Of a stretch of 64,000 nt of DNA, positions 23,299-31,793 are shown piece by piece; positions within the stretch are counted from its first letter, which is position 1, and the number at the start of each line of letters is the position of its first letter. The notes beneath the pieces are model-generated. The model was not told the origin of the DNA. It made no database searches and was given only the letters and a program-made list of their open reading frames with translations. Source of the DNA: Lathyrus oleraceus (Eukaryota > Streptophyta > Magnoliopsida > Fabales > Fabaceae); assembly GCF_024323335.1 (NCBI RefSeq), contig NC_066584.1, positions 429,140,319-429,204,318 of the forward strand. The letters run 5' to 3'. Made by a program: the position numbers and the translations under genes.

Positions 23299-23433
23299 GT
23301 GTGACGTTCGTCACACCATGTGTGACGCCCGTCACAGGGGTGTGTTGCGTGACGCTCGTCACGCCTTCTGTGACGCCCGTCACAAGGCTGTGTTGCGTGA
23401 CGCTCGTCACGCCCTCTGTGACGTCCGTCACAG
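23299..23433. promoter_or_regulatory. GTGACG palindrome array, 3' LTR of element E
   Basis: Six inverted motifs share GTGACG-NN-CGTCAC. The outer bases vary in pairs: GTGTGACG with CGTCACAC, TGTGACG with CGTCACA, GCGTGACG with CGTCACGC. A TGACG core is the bZIP TGA-factor site, so a U3 enhancer is a reasonable guess. The translated 'DARHAFCDARHK' peptide over this array is an artefact of the repeat. Confidence 0.7.
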
Positions 23434-23672
23434 GCACAACATTTGTGTCTTGCGCTTTGGGCTGGGCTTTGCTGTTTGGTTCGTTTTCTTTTCTTTTTGC
23501 ACCCCTTTTCCTCCGCTTCCAAATAAACCACTTTCATATTATCACTGGGTGAGCGTGTAGGCCAGTTTGGGTCATTCGCGAACTGGGCCTTTGTTCCTTT
23601 AAGTGTCATAAAATGAGTCGGAGTGCCCTGAAATGTCTTGAAATATTAATGGGCAAATTTTGGGGTATGACA

Positions 23673-23685
23673 GCTGCCCCTGTTC
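23673..23685 (-). promoter_or_regulatory. Polypurine tract of element E
   Basis: The minus strand reads GAACAGGGGCAGC directly before the 3' LTR. Element D has GAATAGGGGCAGC at the same place, which supports both the boundary and the relationship. Confidence 0.8.
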
Positions 23686-24270
23686 AATATTCTTGAACCG
23701 AGAGAGTAGAATGGTATGTGCCGTTCGTGGTCTGGAGGTGAAAGATTATTGAACACTAGAATGCCCCGAAAATTTGCGCTTGCCAATTGGTCTTGGTGGA
23801 GATGGGCTTAAAGATGCCATCCAGGAAATTTGATGATGGGAGCTTCAGACTGTGTCGTACGTTAGACGATATCTGAAGACATGGGTGTCATACCGGGTCA
23901 TACGCTAGATCGTATAGTGAATCATCCATCATGCTGTTGACTTTGCTGGGGAGTCAGAGTATGCTATATACTGCTGGGGATAAGGGATCAGAATGGGTCA
24001 TACACTGGACCGTATCTGAATACCAGAGTGAGCTGTTCGTTAGGCAGGTGACTTTGATGGGGATGAAAGATCAGAATGGATCGTACGCCAGATCGGTTCT
24101 GAGTTGCAGAATGAGCCGTTCGTTAGGTTGAATCTGCTTGAAGAGGGAGTAGTCGTATACCAGACTACCATTCAGGAATGTACCTGTCCGAAGGTAGCAC
24201 CTGAGCAAGGGAGTAGCCGTATACCAGACTACCATTCAGAAATGTACCGTACACTAGGTAGCATCTGAGG
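23686..24270 (-). other. Element E 3' UTR, hairpin-rich region next to the LTR
   Basis: No gene. It contains single hairpins of the covarying type, for example CTTCAGA and TCTGAAG arms around an inner GTC/GAC pair (23843-23878), GGTC/GACC near 23996 and GATC/GATC near 24080. A 21-base direct repeat starting GATGGGCTTAAAGATGCCAT is found at 23801-23821 and again at 25772-25792, bracketing the arrays. Confidence 0.6.
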
Positions 24271-24704
24271 AGACGAAGGTCAAATTGGGTCGTACATTAG
24301 ACCGTATCTGAGCAGACTGAGCCGTCCATTAGGCTGAATCTGATGATAAAAAGGGGGTAGTCGTACACTAGACTACACTTCAGAAATGTACCGTACACTA
24401 GGTAGCATCTGAGGAGACGAAGGTCAAATTGGGTCGTACATTAGACCGTATCTGAGCAGACTGAGCCGTCCATTAGGCTGAATCTGATGATAAAAAGGGG
24501 GTAGTCGTACACTAGACTACACTTCAGAAACGTACCGTACACTAGGTAGCATCTGAGGAGACGAAGGTCAAATTGGGTCGTACATTAGACCGTATCTGAG
24601 CAGACTGAGCCGTCCATTAGGCTGAATCTGATGATAAAAAGGGGGTAGTCGTACACTAGACTACACTTCAGAAATGTACCTGTCCGAAGGTAGCATCTGA
24701 GAAA
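24271..24704 (-). repeat. 144-bp tandem repeats, element E 3' UTR (3 copies)
   Basis: AGACGAAGGTCAAATTGGG recurs at 24271, 24415 and 24559. Each unit contains four small hairpins with stems GGTC/GACC, AGCC/GGCT, GTAGTC/GACTAC and TACC/GGTA. Repeats in this position are a known feature of Ogre elements and have been proposed as a source of satellites. Confidence 0.85.
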
Positions 24705-25344
24705 GGGAGTAGCCGTATACTAGACTACCATCCAGAAATGTACCTGTCCGAAGGTAGCATCTGGGAAAGGGAGTAGCCGTATACTGGACTACCATCCAGA
24801 AATGTACCTGTCCGAAGGTAGCATCTGGGAAAGGGAGCAGCCGTATACTAGACTACCATTCAGAAATGTACCTGTCCGAAGGTAGCATCTGAGAAAGGGA
24901 GTAGCCGTATACTGGACTACCATCCAGAAATGTACCTGTCCGAAGGTAGCATCTGAGAAAGGGAGTAGCCGTATACTAGACTACCATCCAGAAATGTACC
25001 TGTCCGAAGGTAACATTTGAGAAAGGGAGTAGCCGTATACTGGACTACCATCCAGAAATGTACCTGTCCGAAGGTAGCATCTGGGAAAGGGAGTAGCCGT
25101 ATACTGGACTACCATCCAGAAATGTACCTGTCCGAAGGTAGCATCTGGGAAAGGGAGTAGCCGTATACTAGACTACCATCCAGAAATGTACCTGTCCGAA
25201 GGTAGCATCTGGGAAAGGGAGTAGCCGTATACTGGACTACCATCCAGAAATGTACCTGTCCGAAGGTAGCATCTGGGAAAGGGAGTAGCCGTATACTAGA
25301 CTACCATCCAGAAATGTACCTGTCCGAAGGTAGCATCTGGGAAG
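24705..25344 (-). repeat. 64-bp tandem repeats, element E 3' UTR (10 copies)
   Basis: GGGAGTAGCCGTATACTRGA starts at 24705, 24769, 24833 and every 64 bases to 25281. Each unit has a GTAG-type hairpin around GTATACTR and a TACC/GGTA hairpin around TGTCCGAA. Units differ mostly by A/G at a few sites. Confidence 0.9.
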
Positions 25345-25389
25345 ATGAAGGTCTAACTTGGTCGTGCATTAGACTGTACTTGAGTTGAA

Positions 25390-25690
25390 GAAGGTCAGAA
25401 TGGATCGTACGCTAGATCGTATCTGAGTTGTTGAGGGTCAGAATGGATCGTCCGTTAGATCGTATCTGAGTTGAAGAAGGTCAGAATGGATCGTACGCTG
25501 GATCGTATCTGAGTTGTTGAGGGTCAGAATGGATCGTCCGTTAGATCGTATCTGAGTTGAAGAAGGTCAGAATGGATCGTACGCTAGATCGTATCTGAGT
25601 TGTTGAAGGTCAGAATGGATCATACATTAGATCGTCTCTGAGTTGTCGAAGGTCAGAATGGATCGTATGCTAGATCGTATCTGAGTTGAA
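25390..25690 (-). repeat. 43-bp tandem repeats, element E 3' UTR (~7 copies)
   Basis: GGTCAGAATGGATCGT recurs at 25393, 25436, 25479 and 25522 and onwards, each unit with a GATC/GATC hairpin around GTMCGYTA. Alternate units share variants, suggesting an 86-base higher-order unit. Confidence 0.85.
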
Positions 25691-25792
25691 GGAGTCATAT
25701 GTTGAGCTGAATCAGAATGAACCGTATGTTAGGCTGTATCTGTATACGTTGTACTTGCAATAAATGTCTGGGATGGGCTTAAAGATGCCATC

Positions 25793-26734
25793 GCTAGGAG
25801 GATATCGAAGTGTTGTCAGAATGAATGTTCCCATGAATTGCATCTGGAATATGTATCTGAATCTTGTCTGTGATTGATAAAGGCGTCTGCCTGAATGAGC
25901 CTTTTACTTTGACTATATCAGGAGGATAATTAACCTGCAAAGAAAAGTTAGCTTTATGCTATGTCATGATGCATGAGATGTTTTATGCTTTCGAAAATAA
26001 ATGCGAATGTTGTATGCATGCGTATGTGGTGAAACGATGTAATGAATGAGTTATGCGTATGAGAAGTTCTGCTTGGGGACTCTACTGGGGACAATAAATC
26101 CCCATCTACTGACTGGAGATATTCGTGTTGAGGACCCTCTCTCGGCTGGGGGTTCTGATTTCTGTCTGATGGTAGAGATATTCAACAGAGCCTGGCTGGG
26201 GGTGGATGAGATGATCAATCTGTCTGATGATGCCGACCTCTGTTGGGGAATAACTGGCGTTGCCGGGGAATCGAATTAGTAACAGCCTCCTTGGAAAGCA
26301 TGGTTAGACCTTCTCCTCGATCCTGAAGTCTTGTAGTAATTGCTATTACTATTTTAGGCATGCATTTTTATAAACATTGGTCATATCCGAGTGCATAAGT
26401 CAATTCAAATTAAATCAATGGACATTTACGTAACCAAAACAAAAAAGTAAAAAACAAAAGCATCTTTTGGAAATGAAATTGTATTGATGTTGAAAGAGGG
26501 CCTATAAACAGGCAATTTATGTACAAGGAGACAGAAATCCTAGTAAGAGGAAATTGTCAAGAAAAAGAGAAAGCTATGCAGAAAAATCCTGTTGATTTTA
26601 ACTCCACTACTGTCATTATGTCTTCAAGCATCTCATCTCCTGCTGTCGGATAGAAATGATTGGCTTGTTCAGTCCCTTGAACTTGGATGAAGCTGACAGA
26701 GGACGGGGCATAGTCATACGCTTTAATCCCTAAT
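25793..26734 (-). other. Element E 3' UTR, G-rich and unique part
   Basis: No gene. 26070-26270 is rich in CTGGGGG-type runs and holds GACTCTACTGGGGA (26078-26091), whose complement on the element RNA could pair with the primer-binding site. The remainder shows no recognisable structure. Confidence 0.5.
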
Positions 26735-26920
26735 TTTTGCCTGGACCGCCTTTTCAGGTTTTCAGTCCACCGGGATACCCTTTTTTGCTCAAGCCGCCTT
26801 TTCAGGTTTTCGACTTGCCGGGTGTACGTCTTTATATGTTTATCCCTAATTTTTGCCCGAACCCTTTTGGTTCGCCGGGATGCCCTTACTTTTGCCAAGG
26901 TACGTCGACCTAGCGGGTCT
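26735..26920 (-). ncRNA. Four-hairpin block downstream of integrase, element E
   Basis: Four units share a TTTTGCC-like left flank and a CGGG-type right flank. Their stems (plus strand) are TGGAC/GTCCA (26743-26747 with 26766-26770), CAAG/CTTG (26791-26794 with 26815-26818), CGAACC/GGTTCG (26859-26864 with 26870-26875) and AGGT/ACCT (26899-26902 with 26909-26912). The first two contain an inner CCT/AGG stem around TTTC. Element D has the same four units with compensated stems, which suggests a conserved RNA structure. Confidence 0.6.
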
Positions 26921-26923
26921 CTT

Positions 26924-28250
26924 TTATGCGTAGTATTTTTTAACTATGTCAGCGTTCACAGGATGCGGGGACTCTTCGCCGTCCATTGTAGCGAGCATCA
27001 TGGCTCCACCAGAGAATACCTTCTTAACTACAAGTGGCCCTTCGTATGTGGGAGTCCAATTGCCTCTGGGATCACCTTGTGGTAGAATGATACGCTTGAC
27101 CACCAAGGCGCCAAGTTGGTACACCTGTCTCTTGACCTTTTTGTTAAATGCTTGGGTCATGCGCTTCTGATATATCTGCCTATGACAAACAGCCGCAAGT
27201 CTCTTTTCATCAATCAGATTTATCTGATCGAGTCGAGTTTGAATCCATTCATCCTCATCTAAGCCTGCATCTTTCGCAATTCTTAGAGAGGGAATCTGAA
27301 CTTCCACTGGTAAAACGGCTTCCATTCCATAGACTAAAGAGAAAGGGGTTGCCCCTGTCGAAGTGCGGTAACCACGAAGAGCAAGAGGTAACATCTCATG
27401 CCAGTCTTTGTACGTTATGTCATTTTTTGTATGATCTTCTTGATATTCTTATTAGCAGTCTCCACGGCGCCGTTCATCCTTGGCCGGTACGGAGAAGAAT
27501 TAGAGTGTTTTATTTTGAACCGCGTGCAGAGTTCAGTAACCATCTTGTTGTTCAAATTAGCACTATTATCAGTGATAACTCTTTCAGGAGACAACAAGTT
27601 TCTCGAATAGATATTTGATAGAACCCATCTTAGAAATCAATAAAGTGGTATGATTCAACATGTACTGTCTTAGTCGGCGAGCAGCCCAGGCCAAAGCACA
27701 GCAAGCTTTCTCGGGCTGTGAGTATCTTGTTTCACAGTCGGTACCTTTTGCTAAGGCAGTATATGGCATGCTCTTTTCGACCAGACTCGTCATGTTGCCC
27801 CAACACACCTCATTGAATTTTCTAACACGGTCAAATACATGATTAGAGGTCTTCCTTCAACTGGTAGCATTAGAATTGGAGGTTCTTGGGGATACTTCTT
27901 GATTTTGTCATTCATCATTCCATACCATCTCTTGATTTTTCTTTTTTGGTAATTTGAAGATGGGTTTGCAGGTAGCAGTCAAATGTGGGATGAATCGGGC
28001 AATGTAATTCGAGTGCCCCAAGAAACCTCTGACTTCTCTCTTGTTTATTTCAGTACCCAGATTTACAATTTCAATCGATTCCTCATGCGGCTGTATAGTC
28101 TTTTGTAGTACCAGTCTGGCAAGTTCTCTAGGGACTTCACAATCTTCCTCACTTCCATCCTCGGCTTGGTAGATCGGATTTTCAAAGTCATAATGAACAG
28201 TAGTAGAACTATTATCAACAGGATCCAGAGTGGATATGGATCGGCAAATT
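26924..28250 (-). pseudogene. Reduced pol of element E: RT tail and C-terminal integrase only
   Basis: On the minus strand the reading begins with the segment preceding RT (HYDFENPIYQAED, 28190 region) and jumps near 28038 to the post-catalytic RT part (GFLGHSNYIARF). It then reaches ARRLRQYMLNHTTLL and jumps again near 27590 into integrase at SPERVITDNSANLN, followed by YRPRMNGAVETANKNIKKI and the C-terminal part ending NADIVKKYYA at 26924. Compared with element D, the RT catalytic core, all of RNase H and the integrase N-terminus with its first catalytic Asp are missing. Extra frameshifts occur near 27410 and 27860-27950. The products cannot support transposition, so E must rely on proteins from another Ogre. 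Confidence 0.8.
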
Positions 28251-28449
28251 GTTACGTGAGTGTGTGCAAGAAAACATAGCTTGTTTGAAAAATGACAGGA
28301 AAGATAAAGAGCGCAATATTTGAATGCAAAAAGTCCATTGATTTATTGAATATGAATATGCTTATGAAAATGACAAAACCCTTGAAAAATTAGCTGTTAT
28401 GCCCCGGGTATAGACACAATGCTTTAAAACACTAAAACAGCAATAACAA

Positions 28450-29559
28450 TTACTCCTGACTAAAGGAAACCGGGATAGTGTCTTCAGCCTTCCAATTGTC
28501 GAGTCCGTCACCAATTGTTGGGAAAATCCAGCTATCCAAGTCATAATCGTTATCAGTATCTTCCACAGCATTGACAGTCTCGTCATGATTAGGCAGAGGG
28601 GCAGTGATGCCATTAGGAGTCTCCGGAGGATCAGAGGTAGCTGCCTGTATCTTTCCACTTCGAATTCCGCTTTCAACATGTTCACCAGTTAATATGAGTT
28701 CAGTGAAACCTGATGAGGAACTTCTCAATAGATGGCTGTAGAATGGGCCGGTCAGTGTGCTCATGAACATGTCCACTAATTCTCGATCAGTCATGGGGGG
28801 TTTGACTCTGCTAGCCAAATCTCTCCATTTTTGAGCATATTCTTTGAAGCTTTCTTTAGATCCCATAGTCACATTCTGCAACTGTAGCCGAGTAGGTGCC
28901 AATTCAGAATTATACTGGTAGTGCTTGTAGAAAGCTGTCGCTAAATCAGTCCAGGTGCGGATGTCAGAGCTCTCGAGCTGATAATACCATTCCAACTGTG
29001 TGCCAGACAGACTTTCTTGGAAGAAGTGGATCCACAGTTTCTTATCAGTGGTATGCGGCTGAATCTTTCTCACATAAGCCCTTAAATGCATCTGAGGGCA
29101 AGACGCACCATCATACTTAGTGAAAGTGGGGATTTTGAATTTGCGGGGAATGGTCACATCGGAGACCAGACCCAAACTTTCGAAATCCAGACCAGGTGTC
29201 TTCTGACCCTCCATGGCTAGCATGCGTTCTTCCAGCAGTTTGTACTTATCATCTCTTGGAGAGTACTGTTCATTTTCATACTCTTCATCCTCATCCTCAG
29301 GGTTAGAGAGATCAGGATTCTCCTCCTCTGAATCAATTTCCGCCCCCTCCTCTGGACCATTCGGGATTCCAAATTTGATTCCCGTAGCCTGTCCTTTACG
29401 CCTTCTGCCCGGGTTAATGAAGCTCACAGCTTTCTTGTCCTTCTTCTTTTCGGCCAAAAGAGCCTTCAGTTCCTCCTGCCCCTTGGATAAGCTTAGCATC
29501 ATCTCCTTGAACTGAGCATTCTGTGTCTGGAGATCTTTGACAGTTTGCTCGAGATCCAT
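28450..29559 (-). CDS. Ogre gag fused to the end of the protease region (element E)
   Basis: A 369-codon frame. An N-terminal coiled-coil-like stretch and a basic segment (PGRRRKGQATG) are followed by an acidic part, then the retrotransposon gag core: LWIHFFQESLSGTQLEWYYQ, SFKEYAQKWRDLASRVKPPM and ELVDMFMSTLTGPFYSHLL. After GKIQ the sequence jumps to an acidic end (NAVEDTDNDYDLDSWIFP) that in element D lies after the protease. The gag C-terminus and protease domain are therefore deleted with the frame kept. It ends GAG TAA at the same place as the splice donor in element D. The gag core could still form particles or package RNA; that is inference. Confidence 0.75.
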   Translation of the reverse strand: MDLEQTVKDLQTQNAQFKEMMLSLSKGQEELKALLAEKKKDKKAVSFINPGRRRKGQATGIKFGIPNGPEEGAEIDSEEENPDLSNPEDEDEEYENEQYSPRDDKYKLLEERMLAMEGQKTPGLDFESLGLVSDVTIPRKFKIPTFTKYDGASCPQMHLRAYVRKIQPHTTDKKLWIHFFQESLSGTQLEWYYQLESSDIRTWTDLATAFYKHYQYNSELAPTRLQLQNVTMGSKESFKEYAQKWRDLASRVKPPMTDRELVDMFMSTLTGPFYSHLLRSSSSGFTELILTGEHVESGIRSGKIQAATSDPPETPNGITAPLPNHDETVNAVEDTDNDYDLDSWIFPTIGDGLDNWKAEDTIPVSFSQE

Positions 29560-29768
29560 TTTTCTGTTTGAAGGAAAATCGTGAGAATACTGATCCTTTT
29601 AGAGTACCTGTTATGCAATGTCATGTTATGCTATGCAATGTATGAAATGTTTTCAAGGACTTTTGGAATTTAACTTTGCATAAATCACCAACAAGAGAGA
29701 AATGTTTATTGCTACTTTTTTAATCAATGTTCATTACAAAAGGAATAATAGTAAAATACAATGAAATC

Positions 29769-31115
29769 TCAAGTCTCCCAGGGGCGACTTCTTTTTGGGC
29801 GAAGATATGCATTGAGTCTTCGTTCCTCATTAAGCTGACTGGTGAGCTCTAATACTTTCTTCCTTTCTGCATTGAACTGAGCTTCGAAAGTATCCCTCTC
29901 CTCTCTCAACTGGGTCCAGGATCTTTTCAATTCCTCAGCATCAGTAGGCATATCTGGGTAAGGAATGATCTGGGAAGTACCTCCTTCGACCTCTGATTCA
30001 ACAATCAATGGTCCGACTGCAAGATACGGCATGACAAGTTCGCGAGCTCTGGCGCGTACCCATCTAAGATAAGGTTCCATAGGAATAGAATTTTTCTTGC
30101 CTAAATTGCTTCTTTTCACTATGCCCCAAGCTCGTACAAACTTTTGACGGAGATTTTGAGGGTCATTGTCATAGTCAAACACTATACCTTGAACAATTAT
30201 TTCATGCGGACCATCCCTTCGAGCATACCCAAACTGACGTAGGGCTAAGGCAGGATTATAAGTAATACCTCCTCTTATCCCCATGAGGGGTACATTAGGG
30301 AATTCTCCACAACGGTCGATGATGATAACATGTTCTCTGAGGTTAGAACACCAACGGATGTCCGAATGGGAGAGTGCCATTATCCTTTGAGACCACTTCA
30401 GATTTTGATCATTCTTCAAGATTGATTGAGGAAGGTGCGAAATAAACCACCTAGACAACAAAGGTATGCAACACATGAGAGTCCCTTGCTTCTTCATAGT
30501 GCGCGTGTGAAGGGAATGCAAGACATCTCCAAGCAAGGTAGGCACAGGGTTATGAGTGAGGAATATCTTAATAGCATTCATGTCTATGAATTGATCTGGA
30601 TTAGGGAATAACACCAAACCATAGATTAGCACTGCTAGAACATCTTCAAAAGCCTGGACATTCATCACTTTTAGGAATTCTCGGGCCTTACTTATCAGAA
30701 ATTTGGCAAGTAAACCTTTAATTCCACTTCTTGTTACCCAATTAGTTTCAATGTCGGACTTTGTCATGTGTAAAGCTGCGGCAACTTCTTCGGCTTTTGG
30801 CATCTTTTCTAAACCACTGAAAGGCATTTGGTCCAGGATAGGTATCCCAAGCAGCTGGGAGAATTCTTCTAATGTGGGTACCAACTGATAATCTGGGAAA
30901 GTGAAGCAATGATGCTTAGGATCGAAGAACTGGAATAGGACTCTTATCATATCTTCTTTGAAACCAGTGGTAACCAGATTGAGGAGATGACCATGTTTCG
31001 TGTTGAACTGAGCATGATCTGGGAGTTCTGACACCAAATCCTTGAGTTGAGGAGAGATTGTTACAAGATTGATCCGGATAGTCTTCCTGGAAGCCATAAC
31101 CTGTTCAAAGAGCAA
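29769..31115 (-). CDS. Ogre ORF1 protein (element E)
   Basis: A 448-codon open frame upstream of gag, the signature extra ORF of Ogre elements. The first Met is at 31115; MASRKTIRIN at 31097 is an equally good start and lies closer to conserved sequence. The core carries FDPKHHCFTFPDYQLVPTLE, VLIYGLVLFPNPDQFIDMNA and PNVPLMGIRGGITYNPALAL, all also present in ORF1 of element D. This corresponds to the plant mobile-domain/DUF7745 type. The C-terminus (about residues 395-440) is charged and likely coiled coil. Function is unknown. Unlike pol, this frame is intact. Confidence 0.8.
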   Translation of the reverse strand: MLFEQVMASRKTIRINLVTISPQLKDLVSELPDHAQFNTKHGHLLNLVTTGFKEDMIRVLFQFFDPKHHCFTFPDYQLVPTLEEFSQLLGIPILDQMPFSGLEKMPKAEEVAAALHMTKSDIETNWVTRSGIKGLLAKFLISKAREFLKVMNVQAFEDVLAVLIYGLVLFPNPDQFIDMNAIKIFLTHNPVPTLLGDVLHSLHTRTMKKQGTLMCCIPLLSRWFISHLPQSILKNDQNLKWSQRIMALSHSDIRWCSNLREHVIIIDRCGEFPNVPLMGIRGGITYNPALALRQFGYARRDGPHEIIVQGIVFDYDNDPQNLRQKFVRAWGIVKRSNLGKKNSIPMEPYLRWVRARARELVMPYLAVGPLIVESEVEGGTSQIIPYPDMPTDAEELKRSWTQLREERDTFEAQFNAERKKVLELTSQLNEERRLNAYLRPKRSRPWET

Positions 31116-31771
31116 AGCTAAATTCCTAAGTCCTTGAAATGGTTAGTATGATGATGTTATGATGTTATGATGTTATGATGTTATGCAAGCACAAGCATGT
31201 CACACAACAATTATTCCTAGGTTTTAAGGCTTGCATGAGTTCCATAGGTAAGTACCCTCCCCACTGAAGTTTGGTTGGTTCAACCTGTCCTAGAATAGTA
31301 ACTGGGTTCTAGAAGGATCTCAGATCATCGACCTTTCTTTGGGTCCACTTCAGTGCAACACCAAGTGGTTGACCGAAGCTTCCCTAAAGTCCAATCTCAA
31401 AGAGTGTAGTATCGAGTATCAACCAACCTCAGTCGGAACCGAAATCAGTTATCTCACTACTTTCTAATGGCTAGGATAAGTCAATTAGGGTTCTAAAGGT
31501 CTGGTTAATGCTTTGATGACACCACGCGGAAGCCAGATTTTTCCTCAAGTAACAGGAGGAACATCAGGACGACCAAAGTGTCACATTAACCGTAGCTATC
31601 ATTTTAACCATTCCAGTATACGCCGGATAGTCGCGATGATCTATTGCTACTTACCTAAGGTACACTAGATCCGGGTGTAGGATCTTTCACTCAAAACCCC
31701 CCTTAAAAGAAGGAAACATAAATGATATTTTTTTTTTTTTTTTTTTTTTTAAGATGGACCTCTCTAGCTAT
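31116..31771 (-). other. 5' leader of element E
   Basis: No gene. It contains a short ATGATGTT microsatellite (about 31148-31182) and a run of about 25 T (31723-31750), which reads as a poly-A tract on the element RNA between primer site and ORF1. Element D has a similar pyrimidine tract at 57486-57530. Confidence 0.6.
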
Positions 31772-31789
31772 TCCCCAGCAGAGTCGCCA
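31772..31789 (-). promoter_or_regulatory. tRNA-Arg primer-binding site of element E
   Basis: The minus strand reads TGGCGACTCTGCTGGGGA four bases after the 5' LTR end. This is the tRNA-Arg primer site known for Ogre elements. Confidence 0.85.
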
Positions 31790-31793
31790 GTTC

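Larger units (their letters stand above)
21514..23672 (-). repeat. 3' LTR of element E (2159 bp)
   Basis: Nearly identical to 31794-33937. By eye I found one substitution (22551 against 32817), one extra 14-base TTAAAATTAATACA-type unit (near 22430) and one extra G (near 23548). The TATA box is at 23155-23163 (minus strand, ATATAAATA) and the palindrome array at 23299-23433. Small ORFs within it are identical in both LTRs and look like composition artefacts. Confidence 0.9.

Noticed and set aside
23225..23609. ORFs with DARHAFCDARHK or VTPSVTPVT repeats, identical at 33491-33881
   Set aside because: They exist on both strands and in three frames because the underlying DNA is a palindrome array; composition artefact, not a protein.
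24271..25690. Possible CRISPR-like array
   Set aside because: Units are contiguous without unique spacers and lie inside a plant retrotransposon.
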